Below, piece by piece: positions 25,059-34,055 of a DNA stretch of 64,000 nt (the stretch's first letter is position 1; each line of letters begins with the position of its first letter). The position numbers and the translations under genes are program-made. The stretch is from Pseudonocardia sp. ICBG1293 (GTDB taxonomy: Bacteria; Actinomycetota; Actinomycetes; Mycobacteriales; Pseudonocardiaceae). Under the pieces are notes generated by a model that made no database searches, was not told the DNA's origin, and saw only the letters and a program-made list of their open reading frames with translations. The stretch covers positions 248,001 through 312,000 of the forward strand of contig NZ_JAHLEL010000047.1 of the NCBI RefSeq assembly GCF_020131355.1, written 5' to 3'.

Positions 25059-25847
25059 TCACACGGCCTTCAGCGCGCCGGCGTCCACGGCCCAGTTGGC
25101 ACCGATGACACTCGGGACGACGGGCGAGGCGAGCACGAGGACGACCCTGGCGATCTCGGCGGGCTCGATGAGGTCCGGGGTGAGCATCCCGTTCTGCTTC
25201 GGCATCGCCGCCACCAGGGTCTCGTGCTCGATCCCCAGCTCGGCGGCGACGTGGGCCGCGTAGGTGCCCGCCCCGGTCACCAGCGGGGTGCGTGTGGCCG
25301 AGGGTGACACCACGTTCACCCGCACCCCGGAGTCCGCGGCCTTCTCGGCCAGCCCCCGCGAGAACGCGTTGAGCGCGGCCTTCGCCACCCGGTAGGGCAG
25401 GGGCTCACCCCCGACCCGCCGCGCGCTGTCGGAACTGATGTTGACCACCGAGCCCGAGGCCCGCTCCAGGGCCGGGAGCGCGGCCCGGGTCACCCGCAGC
25501 GCCGCCTCGAAGTTCAGCGCGAAGGTCCGGTCCCAGTCTGCCTCGCTCCCGTCGAAGATGTCGGTGAACCCCCCGGGAGGCATCGCCCCACCACCGGCGT
25601 TGTTCACCAACACGTCCAGCCGGGGGTCCCGGTCGAGCACCTGCGCCACCATCCGTGCCGGGCCCGCCGCATCGGCCAGGTCCGCGGCGACGAAGCCCGC
25701 GCCGGTCGCCTCGAGCTCGGGCGAGGTCCGGCGCGCGGTCGCCGTCACCGACGCGCCCTCGGCGAGGAACGCCCGCACGATCTCGAGGCCCATCCCCCTG
25801 CTCGCCCCGGTGACCAGGACGCGCTTACCGCTCAGCTGAAGATCCAT
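25059..25847 (-). CDS. Short-chain dehydrogenase/reductase
   Basis: 262 residues, classical SDR. V-L-V-T-G-A-S-R-G-M-G binds the cofactor, V-L-V-N-N-A-G-G-G is the structural N-N-A-G, N-I-S-S-D-S-A-R holds the Ser and Y-R-V-A-K (Tyr, Lys) completes the active site. ATG 25847 is preceded by AAGGAG with six bases of spacing, better than the TTG two codons upstream. Arg after the glycine loop in A-T-A-R-R suggests NADP preference. It begins the leftward operon with the alpha/beta hydrolase and faces the Bcr/CflA exporter across a 287-base divergent promoter region. Confidence 0.85.
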   Translation of the reverse strand: MDLQLSGKRVLVTGASRGMGLEIVRAFLAEGASVTATARRTSPELEATGAGFVAADLADAAGPARMVAQVLDRDPRLDVLVNNAGGGAMPPGGFTDIFDGSEADWDRTFALNFEAALRVTRAALPALERASGSVVNISSDSARRVGGEPLPYRVAKAALNAFSRGLAEKAADSGVRVNVVSPSATRTPLVTGAGTYAAHVAAELGIEHETLVAAMPKQNGMLTPDLIEPAEIARVVLVLASPVVPSVIGANWAVDAGALKAV

Positions 25848-26134
25848 GACCAACTCCTTCTCGGCTGCCTCACTGACGGGCTTAACTAGAACAACACTGT
25901 CGCGGTTCTGTCAATAGTTACGACACGGGTGTACGGTCCAGGGCGTGACGAGGTCCCCGGGCGACCGGCCGTCGTCGCACACGGGTCCGCTCGACGGCGG
26001 TGCCGGGCGTTCCCCCGAGGCCGCCCGCGCAGACCGTCCCGGCGGTGCCGGGTCCGTCGTCCGTCCGCACGGCCCCGCACCGGCGCGACCCCGCCCACAC
26101 CTGCGCTCGTCGCGCGATCACACGAGAGGGAACG

Positions 26135-27397
26135 ATGGCCACCACCGCCGTCACACCGAGCCGGGTACGGCTCGCCGTCGTCCTGGGGGCGCTGATCGCC
26201 CTCGGACCACTCACCATCGACACCTACCTACCGGCGCTCCCGGCGGTCGGCCGGGACCTGGCCGCGACCGGTGCCACGGTCCAGCTCACGCTGACCGGCA
26301 CCCTGGCCGGACTCGCGCTCGGTCAGCTCCTGATCGGCCCGCTGTCCGACGCCTACGGCCGCCGCCCGTTGCTCCTCGCCGGGGTGGCGCTGCACGTGGT
26401 CGCGTCCGCCCTGGTCACCGTCGCGCCCACGATCGAGGTGCTCGCCGTCCTGCGCGTCCTGCAGGGCGCGGGCGCGGCGGCCGGGACGGTGGTCGGGCTG
26501 GCCATCGTGCGCGACCTGTTCACCGGACGGGCGGCGGTCGGCATGGTCTCGCGGCTGATGCTCGTCATGGGCGCGGCCCCGGTGCTCGCACCGACCCTCG
26601 GCTCCGTGCTGCTCACCTGGGTGTCGTGGCGCGGGGTCTTCCTGTTCCTGGCGGCGTACGGCCTGCTCATGCTGGCCGTGGTCACCTACGGCCTCCCCGA
26701 GACCCTGCCCCCGTCGCGGCGGCGCTCCGCGCGGCTCGGCCCGACCCTGCGCGCGTACGGCATGCTCCTGCGTGACCGGACGTTCGTCGGCCTGGTCCTC
26801 GTCGCCGGTTTCGCGATGGGCGCGCTCTTCAGCTACGTCTCCGGGGGCCCGTACGTCTTCCAGGAGCAGTTCGGCATCGACCAGGCGACGTTCGGTCTCC
26901 TCTTCGGTGCCGGAGGGGTCTGGCTGGTCGTCGGCAGCCAGCTGAACCCGGTGCTCCTGCGGCGTTTCGAGCCCCGGCAGGTACTGGGCGGCGGCATCGC
27001 GGCGGCCGTGGTCGCCGGGCTCGCCCTGCTGGTGGTGACGGCCACCGGCATCGGCGGCCTGCCCGCGATCCTGGCCGGGGTGTGGACGATGCTGCTCGCC
27101 GGTGGGTTCGCGATGCCCAACGCCCCGGCGCTGGCACTGGCCCGCCACGGCGACGGCGCCGGGACCGCAGCGGCCCTGCTCGGGGCGCTGCAGTTCGGCC
27201 TGGGCGCGGCCACCTCGCCGGTGGTCGGCCTGCTCGGCAACGACGCGACGGCGATGGGCACGGCGATGTTCGCGTCGGTCGCGCTGGCCGGGCTGGCACT
27301 GGTCCTCGTGGTGCGGCCGTGGACCCTGCCGGATCTCCGCGAGGGGACCGCCACCCGGACCACGACCGATGCGAGCACCGGTGCGGGCCCGCGGTGA
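26135..27397 (+). CDS. Bcr/CflA-type MFS drug-efflux transporter
   Basis: 420 residues, about 12 membrane segments. The first loop D-T-Y-L-P-A-L-P and the R-G-R-type loop D-A-Y-G-R-R-P-L-L are typical of Bcr/CflA proton-driven exporters, as is the segment R-V-L-Q-G-A-G-A-A-A-G. ATG 26135 has GAGAGGG upstream. Its TGA overlaps the GTG of the FAD oxidoreductase downstream, so the two are translated together. Substrate could be an antibiotic or a catabolic intermediate. Confidence 0.85.
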   Translation: MATTAVTPSRVRLAVVLGALIALGPLTIDTYLPALPAVGRDLAATGATVQLTLTGTLAGLALGQLLIGPLSDAYGRRPLLLAGVALHVVASALVTVAPTIEVLAVLRVLQGAGAAAGTVVGLAIVRDLFTGRAAVGMVSRLMLVMGAAPVLAPTLGSVLLTWVSWRGVFLFLAAYGLLMLAVVTYGLPETLPPSRRRSARLGPTLRAYGMLLRDRTFVGLVLVAGFAMGALFSYVSGGPYVFQEQFGIDQATFGLLFGAGGVWLVVGSQLNPVLLRRFEPRQVLGGGIAAAVVAGLALLVVTATGIGGLPAILAGVWTMLLAGGFAMPNAPALALARHGDGAGTAAALLGALQFGLGAATSPVVGLLGNDATAMGTAMFASVALAGLALVLVVRPWTLPDLREGTATRTTTDASTGAGPR

Positions 27398-28569
27398 CGC
27401 ACCAGGAGGCACGCCCGCCCGTGCGGCGGCGGGTGGTCGTGGCCGGACTCGGCGACACCGGGATCCAGGTCGTCGCCGCACTCGCCCGGCATCGCCGACT
27501 CCTCGACGTCGTCGGAGTCGGTCCGAAGCCCGGATACCTCAGCGGGCGCCACCTCGGGGTCAGGCTCGCCCGCCCGGCGCGGTGGGAGGAGAACCACCGC
27601 ATCGCCTTCCACCGGTTCCGCCGGCTCGACGACGTCCGCACGATCCACGGCCGGCTGGAGGCGGTCGACACCCGGGCCCGGGAGGTCGAGGTGCTCCGCG
27701 CCGACGGCAGCACGACGCGTCACGGGTACGACATCCTCGTCGTCTGCACCGGTGTCCGCGACGGGCTCGGACGGACGCCGTCGATACAGGACGATGCCGA
27801 GATCGACCTCGCCTTCGGACTCGCCCGCGCCGCCGTGGCCGCGGCCCCCTCGCTGGCCGTCGTCGGCGGCGGACAGACCGCCGTGGAGAGTGCCGCCCAG
27901 CTCGCGCAGGCGTTCCCCGGGAAGCGGGTGGACCTGTACTTCCCTGGCGAGCGGGCCCTCGTCCACCATCACGGGAGGGTCTGGGACCACTGTCGGGGAG
28001 AACTGCGACGACTCGGAGTGGGCCTGCACCCCGGGCATCGCGCCGAGCTCCCACCCGGGCAGACCGGCCGGCTCGCCCCGGGTCCGCTCCGCTTCCGCAC
28101 CGGACAGGCGGCGGTGCAGGCCGATCTCGTCCTGTACGCGGTGGGCCGGGCCCGCCCGAACACCGAGTGGCTGCCGGCGTCGATGGTCGACGACGCCGGT
28201 TTCGTGCGGGTCGACCCGGAGCTGCGGGTACCCGGCCACGACGGGATCTGGGCCGTGGGCGACGTCGCCGCGAGCGATCCCCTGCGCACCACGGCGCGGA
28301 ACAGGGGGGCCCAGCTCCTCGTGCACAACGTGCTCGCCACCGTCCGCGGGCGGAGGAGGCGGCGCTACACCGCGCGGGACCGGCGGTGGGGAACCGTCCT
28401 GCACGAGATCGGGACCGTGATGACCGTCTTCACCACCACCGGGCGCGCGCTCCGCCACTCCCGGACGTCACAGGCGTTCCAGGAACGGCTCCTCCTGCGG
28501 CGCGTGGTCCACGGGGGCGTCCGGCCGTCCTCCTGTCCGGGCGGTACGAGGAGTTCCCGAACCCGATGA
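27394..28569 (+). CDS. NAD(P)H/FAD oxidoreductase, NDH-2/AIF-like
   Basis: 391 residues with two dinucleotide folds: V-V-V-A-G-L-G-D-T-G-I-Q near the start for FAD and A-V-V-G-G-G-Q-T-A-V-E-S-A (about 155) for NAD(P)H, then I-W-A-V-G-D-V-A, the usual FAD-binding end motif. The layout resembles type II NADH dehydrogenases and AIFM2-like quinone reductases. The first glycine loop reads G-L-G-D-T-G, a slight departure from G-x-G-x-x-G. Coupled to the exporter by a four-base GTGA overlap, which is an unusual partnership. The tail after about residue 350 is Arg/Ser-rich. Confidence 0.75.
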   Translation: MTHQEARPPVRRRVVVAGLGDTGIQVVAALARHRRLLDVVGVGPKPGYLSGRHLGVRLARPARWEENHRIAFHRFRRLDDVRTIHGRLEAVDTRAREVEVLRADGSTTRHGYDILVVCTGVRDGLGRTPSIQDDAEIDLAFGLARAAVAAAPSLAVVGGGQTAVESAAQLAQAFPGKRVDLYFPGERALVHHHGRVWDHCRGELRRLGVGLHPGHRAELPPGQTGRLAPGPLRFRTGQAAVQADLVLYAVGRARPNTEWLPASMVDDAGFVRVDPELRVPGHDGIWAVGDVAASDPLRTTARNRGAQLLVHNVLATVRGRRRRRYTARDRRWGTVLHEIGTVMTVFTTTGRALRHSRTSQAFQERLLLRRVVHGGVRPSSCPGGTRSSRTR

Positions 28570-28610
28570 GCGGAGGTCGTCCTCGGATCACCCGCGCGGG
28601 TCGCCGCGGG

Positions 28611-29225
28611 TCAGTCCCGGCCGCCGGTGACGGCGAACGGGTCCCAGGTGGGGTCCTGCCGGACCTCGAGCTCGATCTCCCACGCGACCCGCTCGGCCTC
28701 CGCGGGCCCGAGGAGCTCGCCGATCAGGGCCGCCGTCATGTCCATCCCGGCGGCCACCCCCGAGGATGTCCAGCGCGCGCCGTCCTGCACCCAGCGTGCC
28801 CGCGGCATCCACTCGACCTGGTCGCGCAGCGACGACACCCAGGTGAAGGCCCGCTTGTTCGACGTGGCCCGGTACCCGTCGAGCAGCCCGGCCGCGGCGA
28901 GCAGCGCCGACCCGGTGCACACCGACGTCACGAGGTCCGCCCCGGCGCTCCAGGTCCGGAGCCACTGCAGGAAGCGCTGGTCCTCGACCAGGCTCCGGGT
29001 CCCGGGGCCCCCGGGGACGAGGACGATGCCCGGCGTCGGCGCGTGCTCGTAGCCGTGGCCGGCCACCATCTGCGAACCCTGCCCGCTGGACACCGGGCCC
29101 GCCTCCGGCCCGAGCAGCAGGATCTCGAACTCGTCGGGGAGCCTGCTCAGCAACTCCATCGGTCCGACCACGTCGAGCAGCTCGAAGCCGTCGAACAGGA
29201 CGATCCCCACAGTCCACCGTGCCAT
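28611..29225 (-). CDS. DJ-1/PfpI-family protein (isonitrile-hydratase-like)
   Basis: 204 residues. I-V-L-F-D-G-F-E-L-L-D-V-V-G-P at the start, L-V-P-G-G-P-G-T-R in the middle, and the nucleophile elbow T-S-V-C-T-G-S-A-L-L-A-A-A-G-L-L-D-G with the reactive Cys, then T-S-S-G-V-A-A-G-M-D. These are the marks of the GATase-1-like DJ-1/PfpI family, in the subgroup that includes isocyanide hydratase and the sensor domains of GlxA regulators. It lacks a DNA-binding domain, so it is a stand-alone enzyme or stress protein. Divergent from the next hydrolase with 90 bases between. Confidence 0.82.
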   Translation of the reverse strand: MARWTVGIVLFDGFELLDVVGPMELLSRLPDEFEILLLGPEAGPVSSGQGSQMVAGHGYEHAPTPGIVLVPGGPGTRSLVEDQRFLQWLRTWSAGADLVTSVCTGSALLAAAGLLDGYRATSNKRAFTWVSSLRDQVEWMPRARWVQDGARWTSSGVAAGMDMTAALIGELLGPAEAERVAWEIELEVRQDPTWDPFAVTGGRD

Positions 29226-29315
29226 CGCGTCACCGTTCTCCTCGTCTCGGGCGGGTGCGGCGTACCCGGGACATCGGACGCGACCGCAGCCCGACCGTCC
29301 CGGAGAATGATCGCC

Positions 29316-30146
29316 ATGAAGTACACCGTCCTGGTCCCGGGATTCTGGCACGGCACCTGGAGCTGGAACCTCGTCGTACCCGAGCTCGCCCGGCTGCGGA
29401 TCCCGGCCGTGGCCGTGGACCTGGAGGGCCAGGGCCTCGGTGCGGTCTCCCCCGCCGCACGGTGGGCGCGTCCGTTCGAGGCGTCCGCGTTCGCGGCCGA
29501 GCGGTCCGGGGTGGCGGACGTGACGGCGACGAGCGCGGCCGAGGCGCTGGTCGGGCAGCTGCGGATGCTGGGTGCCGACGGCCCGAGCGTCGTCGTCGCG
29601 CACAGCATGGGCGGGGTCGTGGCCACCCTGGCCGCGGAGATGGCGCCGTCGCTGGTGTCGCACCTGGTCTACGTCGCGGCGTTCGCCCCGGTCGCCGGTC
29701 TGCCGGCGGGGGCCGACGTGGCGAGCGAGCTCAACGCGGGCGAGCTCGGCACCTCGCTGCTGCGGGCGGACCCGTTCGCGATCGGCGCCTCGCGCATCGA
29801 CCCGGGTGACCCGGGCTCGCACGAGTCCCTGCGTGCGGCGCTCTACGCCGACGTACCGGACGCGACAGCGCGGGCGGCGATCAGCCTGCTGGGCACCGAC
29901 GCCCCGGTCGGGATCGCCGCCGAACCGATCTCGGTCACCCGGGAGCGCTTCGGGTCCGTGCCGCACACCTACCTGGTCTGCACGGACGACCGGCTGGTGC
30001 GGCCCGCCCTCCAGCGGAAGATCGTGTCCGACATCGACCGGGTGTCGGTGTCGGCCACGCGCACCGTCGAGCTGGCCTGTTCGCACTCCCCGTTCCTGTC
30101 CCGGCCACGGCAGGTGGCGGAGGCCGTCGCCGAGACGTGGCGGTGA
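29316..30146 (+). CDS. Alpha/beta hydrolase (EstC/hydroxynitrile-lyase-like esterase)
   Basis: 276 residues. V-L-V-P-G-F-W-H-G-T-W-S-W gives the oxyanion region, V-V-A-H-S-M-G-G the Ser nucleophile, and the His lies in L-A-C-S-H-S-P-F near the end. Small esterases of this shape include plant methylesterase and EstC-type proteins. ATG 29316 follows GGAG at 29302-29305. An ATG three codons upstream is an alternative. It is transcribed divergently from the DJ-1 gene. Confidence 0.8.
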   Translation: MKYTVLVPGFWHGTWSWNLVVPELARLRIPAVAVDLEGQGLGAVSPAARWARPFEASAFAAERSGVADVTATSAAEALVGQLRMLGADGPSVVVAHSMGGVVATLAAEMAPSLVSHLVYVAAFAPVAGLPAGADVASELNAGELGTSLLRADPFAIGASRIDPGDPGSHESLRAALYADVPDATARAAISLLGTDAPVGIAAEPISVTRERFGSVPHTYLVCTDDRLVRPALQRKIVSDIDRVSVSATRTVELACSHSPFLSRPRQVAEAVAETWR

Positions 30147-30503
30147 GCCGGCGCTTCGTGCCCGCCCGGAGCTCCGTGCGCAGGGCCGCGCCGGGTCCCG
30201 ACGGAGACCGTCGACCAGCAGGGTGACGACGCCGTCGGCCTCGACGCGCCATCCGGGACGCGCGTGCGCGGCACCGATGCCGTGCTGCGCCGTCTTCACC
30301 GCACCCGCATCGACGTCGTCGCGCAGGGACCGTCCGCCACCCTCGCGGCGACCAGCTCGGCCACCGCGTCCGCGAGCTCCTGCCCGGTCGCGGAGAGACC
30401 GCCCGATCCCGTGGTCACCAGGGTGGCCAGGCTACGACCCGGCCCCTGGCGTGCCTCGACGAAGCCGTGGACGACCCGGTGGACGCCACGGTGTCGCGGA
30501 CTC
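30147..30503. other. Intergenic stretch, no supported gene
   Basis: 357 bases between convergent genes. The minus strand has two adjacent open stretches (about 30504-30295 and 30295-30150) with ordinary amino-acid composition, such as L-A-T-L-V-T-T-G-S-G-G-L-S-A-T-G-Q-E-L. Neither has a family I recognise or a good start. They could be a gene remnant. No hairpin terminator with a T-tract is visible. Confidence 0.3.
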
Positions 30504-31217
30504 TCACGCCTCCAGGCGGATCGACAGCGGGAACTCCGGACGAGTCCAGCTCCGGGCGTACTCCACCGCCGTCGACGACGGGTCGTGGGTGATCCGCACC
30601 GACGCGATCAACGGGGCACCGCGCCGGACGCCCAGCACGTCCGCCTGCCCGGCGGTGGCCGCCGACGCCGACACCTCCATGTCGGCCCAGCTCAACCGGA
30701 GTCCGTAGTGGTCGCGGATGGTCCGGTACAGCGACCCGCCGGCGAGGTCGACCCGCGCCAACAGCGGTACCAGCGCGTACGGGAGCCAGCTGATCTGCAG
30801 TGCGGCCGGGCGGTCGTCGATGAGGCGCAGCCGCTCGATCCGGATCGTCTCGCGCCCCGCCGCGAGACCGAGCGGCTCACGTGCCTCCTCGGGCACCGCC
30901 GTGGTCTCCCGAGCCCGCAGCTCGGTACGGACGCGATGCTCCTCGGCTCCCATCTCGTCGGCGAACGAGCCCAGCCGGTTGAGCCGACGACGCTGGGCGC
31001 TCGGTCGGGTCACGAAGGTGCCGGCGCCCCTCCGCCGCACGAGCAGGTGTTCGTCCTGCAGCTGGCGGACCGCCTGGCGAACGGTCATCCTGCTCACGCC
31101 GTAGCGCTCGGCGAGATCGGCCTCGCTGGGGAGCTGCGCCTCGGGCGCCAGCGCACCGGAGGCGATCTGGGACGACAGATCCTCGTAGATGACCTGGTAG
31201 CGCGGGATTCGGCTCAC
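30504..31217 (-). CDS. GntR-family regulator, HutC subfamily (UTRA domain)
   Basis: 237 residues. The winged helix has L-P-S-E-A-D-L-A-E-R-Y-G-V-S-R-M-T-V-R-Q-A (about 29-49) and a wing G-A-G-T-F-V. The rest is a UTRA ligand domain with R-I-E-R-L-R-L-I-D-D-R-P and V-E-Y-A-R-S. HutC-type proteins sense small metabolites and often bind GTCTAGAC-like sites. A GTCTAG-ATCG-CTAGAC palindrome sits 6 kb away in the divergent promoter of the CoA-transferase cluster. It follows the kinase gene by 94 bases and is the likely local regulator. Confidence 0.87.
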   Translation of the reverse strand: MSRIPRYQVIYEDLSSQIASGALAPEAQLPSEADLAERYGVSRMTVRQAVRQLQDEHLLVRRRGAGTFVTRPSAQRRRLNRLGSFADEMGAEEHRVRTELRARETTAVPEEAREPLGLAAGRETIRIERLRLIDDRPAALQISWLPYALVPLLARVDLAGGSLYRTIRDHYGLRLSWADMEVSASAATAGQADVLGVRRGAPLIASVRITHDPSSTAVEYARSWTRPEFPLSIRLEA

Positions 31218-31311
31218 GTGCCCCTCATCCGTCCGTCGCCGTGATCACGTCGAAGGCCGAGCGTAGCGGTTCCCCCACCGCAGGCCGGCCGTCCACGCAC
31301 CGGGCCATGCC

Positions 31312-32784
31312 TCACCGCCCCCCACCGGGAGTGACCGCCGGCTCCGGCCGGGGTGCGGGCGCGATGCGCTCACGTGCCTCGATCCAGCTCGCGTAGAGCG
31401 AGCCGTACCGAGCAGCCCGGACGGGGTCGGGATCGATGCGGTGCAGGCGCGGGCGCAGCCCGTCGAGGGCCTCGTCGAGGTCGCTCCCCGTTCCGGCCCG
31501 GGCCAGGGCCGCCGCACCGAGCAGGGTGACGTCCGGGTCGTCGCACACCAGGACGGTCCGCCCGAGCACGTCGGCTCGCAGTCGGGCGGCGGCCGCGGAG
31601 CGGGCCGCGCCGCCGGCGAGCACGACCGCCGTCGATCCGGGTGCCGTTCCGGTGTCGAGCAGGTCGACGCCCTCCCGCACGGTGAACGCCGCTCCCTCGC
31701 GCGCGGCGCGGACCAGGTGAGCCGGGCCGTGGTCGGGCCCCTGGCCGAGCACGGCGCCACGCGCCGCGGGCCGCCAGCGCGGGAACCGGTCGCCCGACAA
31801 CGTCGGAATCACGGTCAGCCCGTCGGCGCCGGGCTCGACGGCGTCGACCACGTCCTCGTCCACCGTGCCGACGAGTTCGCGCCAGCGTGCCACCGCTCCC
31901 CCGGTGACCCCGGTCGGACCACCGGTGACCCAGCGGCCCGGGCCCAGCGCCGGGTTGAGCAGGACCCCGGCACCGCCGGCCTCCGGGTCGGTGCGCAACC
32001 GACCCAGCACGTCGGTGGTCCCGGCGACGTCGGCGATCAGATCGGTGCGCCCGCCGAGCAGCAGCCCGATGCCGACCGACCCGTCCGGCCCGCCGGCCAC
32101 GACCGGCAGACCGGCCGGGAGTCCGGTCGCGGCGGCCACGTCCGCCCGGAGCCCACCGACCGGGTCGGCCGGCGCGGCGACCGAGGGCCACCAGTGCGCC
32201 GGCAGGCCGAGCTCGGTGACCAGATCGAGGTCCCAGGCCCGGTCCCGTACGTCGAACAGCAGCGTGTAGGCGGCGTGGACGGCGTCGGTGACCAGCGAGC
32301 CGACGCACCGGGCAAGGAGGAAGTCCTTCGGGGAGAGCAGAGCCTGCACCCGTCCCGCCAGCTCCGGCCGGCGGGCGAGCAGGTCCAGTGCGTGCGCCAG
32401 CCCACCGGCCCCGGGTACCGGCCTGCCGCTGGTCTCCCGGATCCGGCGGAGGACCGGACCGGGTAGCCCGGCGACGAGGTCCGCGCCACGGGAGTCGGAC
32501 CACCCGGTGGCCGGCCCCACCGGCCGGAGGTCGCGGTCGACCGCGACCGTGCCGATGTGTCCCGCGATGCCCAGGGCGCCCACCGCTCCGGGTGCGGCCG
32601 AGCGCGCCCCGCCCAGCGCCGCGACCACATCGGACCAGAGCTGCTCGGCGTCGAAGTGCTCCCCACCGACGCCGCCGGAGCGCGGGACCCGGACGCTGCT
32701 CTCGACGGTGCCGTCGCCGGCGACGACCGCGGCCCGCACCGCGGAGGTCCCGACGTCGACGGCGACGACCCGCCCCCCGCTCAT
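31312..32784 (-). CDS. FGGY-family carbohydrate kinase
   Basis: 490 residues. N-terminal V-A-V-D-V-G-T-S-A-V-R is the phosphate-1 motif of the actin-like ATPase fold, D-V-A-G-T-T-D-V-L phosphate-2 and A-V-V-L-A-G-G-A-A-R-S adenosine. G-G-P-D-G-S-V-G supplies the catalytic Asp region. Family members phosphorylate xylulose, glycerol, gluconate or related polyols. Its ATG overlaps the CoA-transferase stop (ATGA), an odd pairing of sugar-type kinase with CoA enzymes, suggesting a hydroxylated acid or polyol as substrate. The specificity is not readable. Confidence 0.83.
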   Translation of the reverse strand: MSGGRVVAVDVGTSAVRAAVVAGDGTVESSVRVPRSGGVGGEHFDAEQLWSDVVAALGGARSAAPGAVGALGIAGHIGTVAVDRDLRPVGPATGWSDSRGADLVAGLPGPVLRRIRETSGRPVPGAGGLAHALDLLARRPELAGRVQALLSPKDFLLARCVGSLVTDAVHAAYTLLFDVRDRAWDLDLVTELGLPAHWWPSVAAPADPVGGLRADVAAATGLPAGLPVVAGGPDGSVGIGLLLGGRTDLIADVAGTTDVLGRLRTDPEAGGAGVLLNPALGPGRWVTGGPTGVTGGAVARWRELVGTVDEDVVDAVEPGADGLTVIPTLSGDRFPRWRPAARGAVLGQGPDHGPAHLVRAAREGAAFTVREGVDLLDTGTAPGSTAVVLAGGAARSAAAARLRADVLGRTVLVCDDPDVTLLGAAALARAGTGSDLDEALDGLRPRLHRIDPDPVRAARYGSLYASWIEARERIAPAPRPEPAVTPGGGR

Positions 32785-33983
32785 ACCGCTCCGGACGAGC
32801 GCAGCTCCTGCAGCCGGGCGTCGTCCATCCCGAGGATCGTGCGGTAGACGTGCTCGTTGTCCTCGCCGACGGCCGGCGGTGCCTTGCGCACGGTGGGCGG
32901 GGACTTCTCCATCTTGATCGGGTTGCCGGGCATCCGGATGGTGCCGAGCTTCGGGTGCTCGGAGGTGACGACCATGCCCCGCGCGGCGATCTGCTCGGAG
33001 TCCGCCACCTCGGGCACCGTCGCCACCTTCGCGAACGGGATGCCTGCTTCCTCCAGCAGCGCGCCGATCTCCTCGGAGCCGCGGTCGCGGGCCCAGTCGG
33101 CGACGACCGCCTCCAGGTCGGCGCTGTGCTGCATCCGGCCGGGCACCGTGCGGTAACGCTCGTCGACGGCGAGCTCGTCGCGTCCGATGGCGCGGCAGAG
33201 CCGCGGCCACAGCGAGTTCGTCCCGGCCTGGATGTACATCTGCGCGTCGGCGCAGGCGTAGACGTTCACCGGGGCGGTCAGCAGGTCGCGCGACCCGCTG
33301 CGCGGCATCTCCGTGCCGAGCATGAGGTAGCTGATCAGCCGGGTGCCGAGCGTGGCGAACATCGAGTCCAGGCTCGCGACGTCCACCCGCTGTCCCTCTC
33401 CGGTCCGTTCGCGGTGCATGAGCGCGGCGAACGTGCCGAGCGCGGCCTGGAACCCGGTGACGTAGTCGGCGATGTAGGTGCCGGTCAGGGTCGGTGGGCC
33501 GTCCGCGTCCCCGGTGGTGTCCATCAGCCCCGACGACGCCTGGGCGATCGCGTCGAACAACGCCCGGCGGGACAGCGGGCCGGTCTGCCCGAAACCGGAG
33601 ATCGAGGTGAGGATGATGTCCGGCTTGAGCTCGGCCATCCGCTCGTACCCGATGCCCATCTTCTCGATGGTGCCCGGCCGGTAGTTCTCCACGACGACGT
33701 CGGCCCAGCGGATGAGCTGCTCGAGGACACCGAGCGCGTCGGGGTGACGGGTGTCGAGCGTGGCGCCGTACTTGTTGCGGTTGTAGAGCATCGTGTAGAC
33801 GCTCTCGCCCTCGTAGTAGGGCTCGTGGTGGCGGGCGTCCTCTCCGTCGGGGCGCTCGATCTTCACGACCTCGGCGCCGAAGTCGGCGAGGATCTGCGCG
33901 CAGCTCGGTCCGGCGATGAACCGGGACAGGTCGAGCACGCGGGTGCCCTCGAGCGGACCGGGGGTGTGCGGGGCGGACTCCAC
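32781..33983 (-). CDS. CaiB/BaiF-family CoA transferase (paralogue A)
   Basis: 400 residues. V-L-D-L-S-R-F-I-A-G-P and F-G-A-E-V-V-K-I-E-R-P near the N-terminus, V-V-E-N-Y-R-P-G-T in the middle. The expected catalytic Asp is 173 in T-Y-I-A-D-Y-V-T-G, matching Asp169 of formyl-CoA transferase. GTG 33983 has AGGAGG eight bases upstream. It lies between the TPP enzyme and the kinase in a leftward operon. Two close relatives, at 37380 and 44995, share long stretches, so the locus has triplicated this function, perhaps for successive acids in one pathway. Confidence 0.88.
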   Translation of the reverse strand: MESAPHTPGPLEGTRVLDLSRFIAGPSCAQILADFGAEVVKIERPDGEDARHHEPYYEGESVYTMLYNRNKYGATLDTRHPDALGVLEQLIRWADVVVENYRPGTIEKMGIGYERMAELKPDIILTSISGFGQTGPLSRRALFDAIAQASSGLMDTTGDADGPPTLTGTYIADYVTGFQAALGTFAALMHRERTGEGQRVDVASLDSMFATLGTRLISYLMLGTEMPRSGSRDLLTAPVNVYACADAQMYIQAGTNSLWPRLCRAIGRDELAVDERYRTVPGRMQHSADLEAVVADWARDRGSEEIGALLEEAGIPFAKVATVPEVADSEQIAARGMVVTSEHPKLGTIRMPGNPIKMEKSPPTVRKAPPAVGEDNEHVYRTILGMDDARLQELRSSGAV

Positions 33984-34055
33984 TGTCTGTTCCCTCCTGG
34001 CCGGTCGCCGCCGCCCCACGGCGGGGCGGCGGCGACTCGTGCGGGGTCTCGCTGC

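Noticed and set aside
27082..27393. Upstream extension of the FAD oxidoreductase
   Set aside because: It runs through the exporter's last helices in another frame. The GTG at 27394 overlapping the exporter stop is the natural start.
30150..30503. Possible gene on the minus strand
   Set aside because: Two short open pieces with no convincing start or family.
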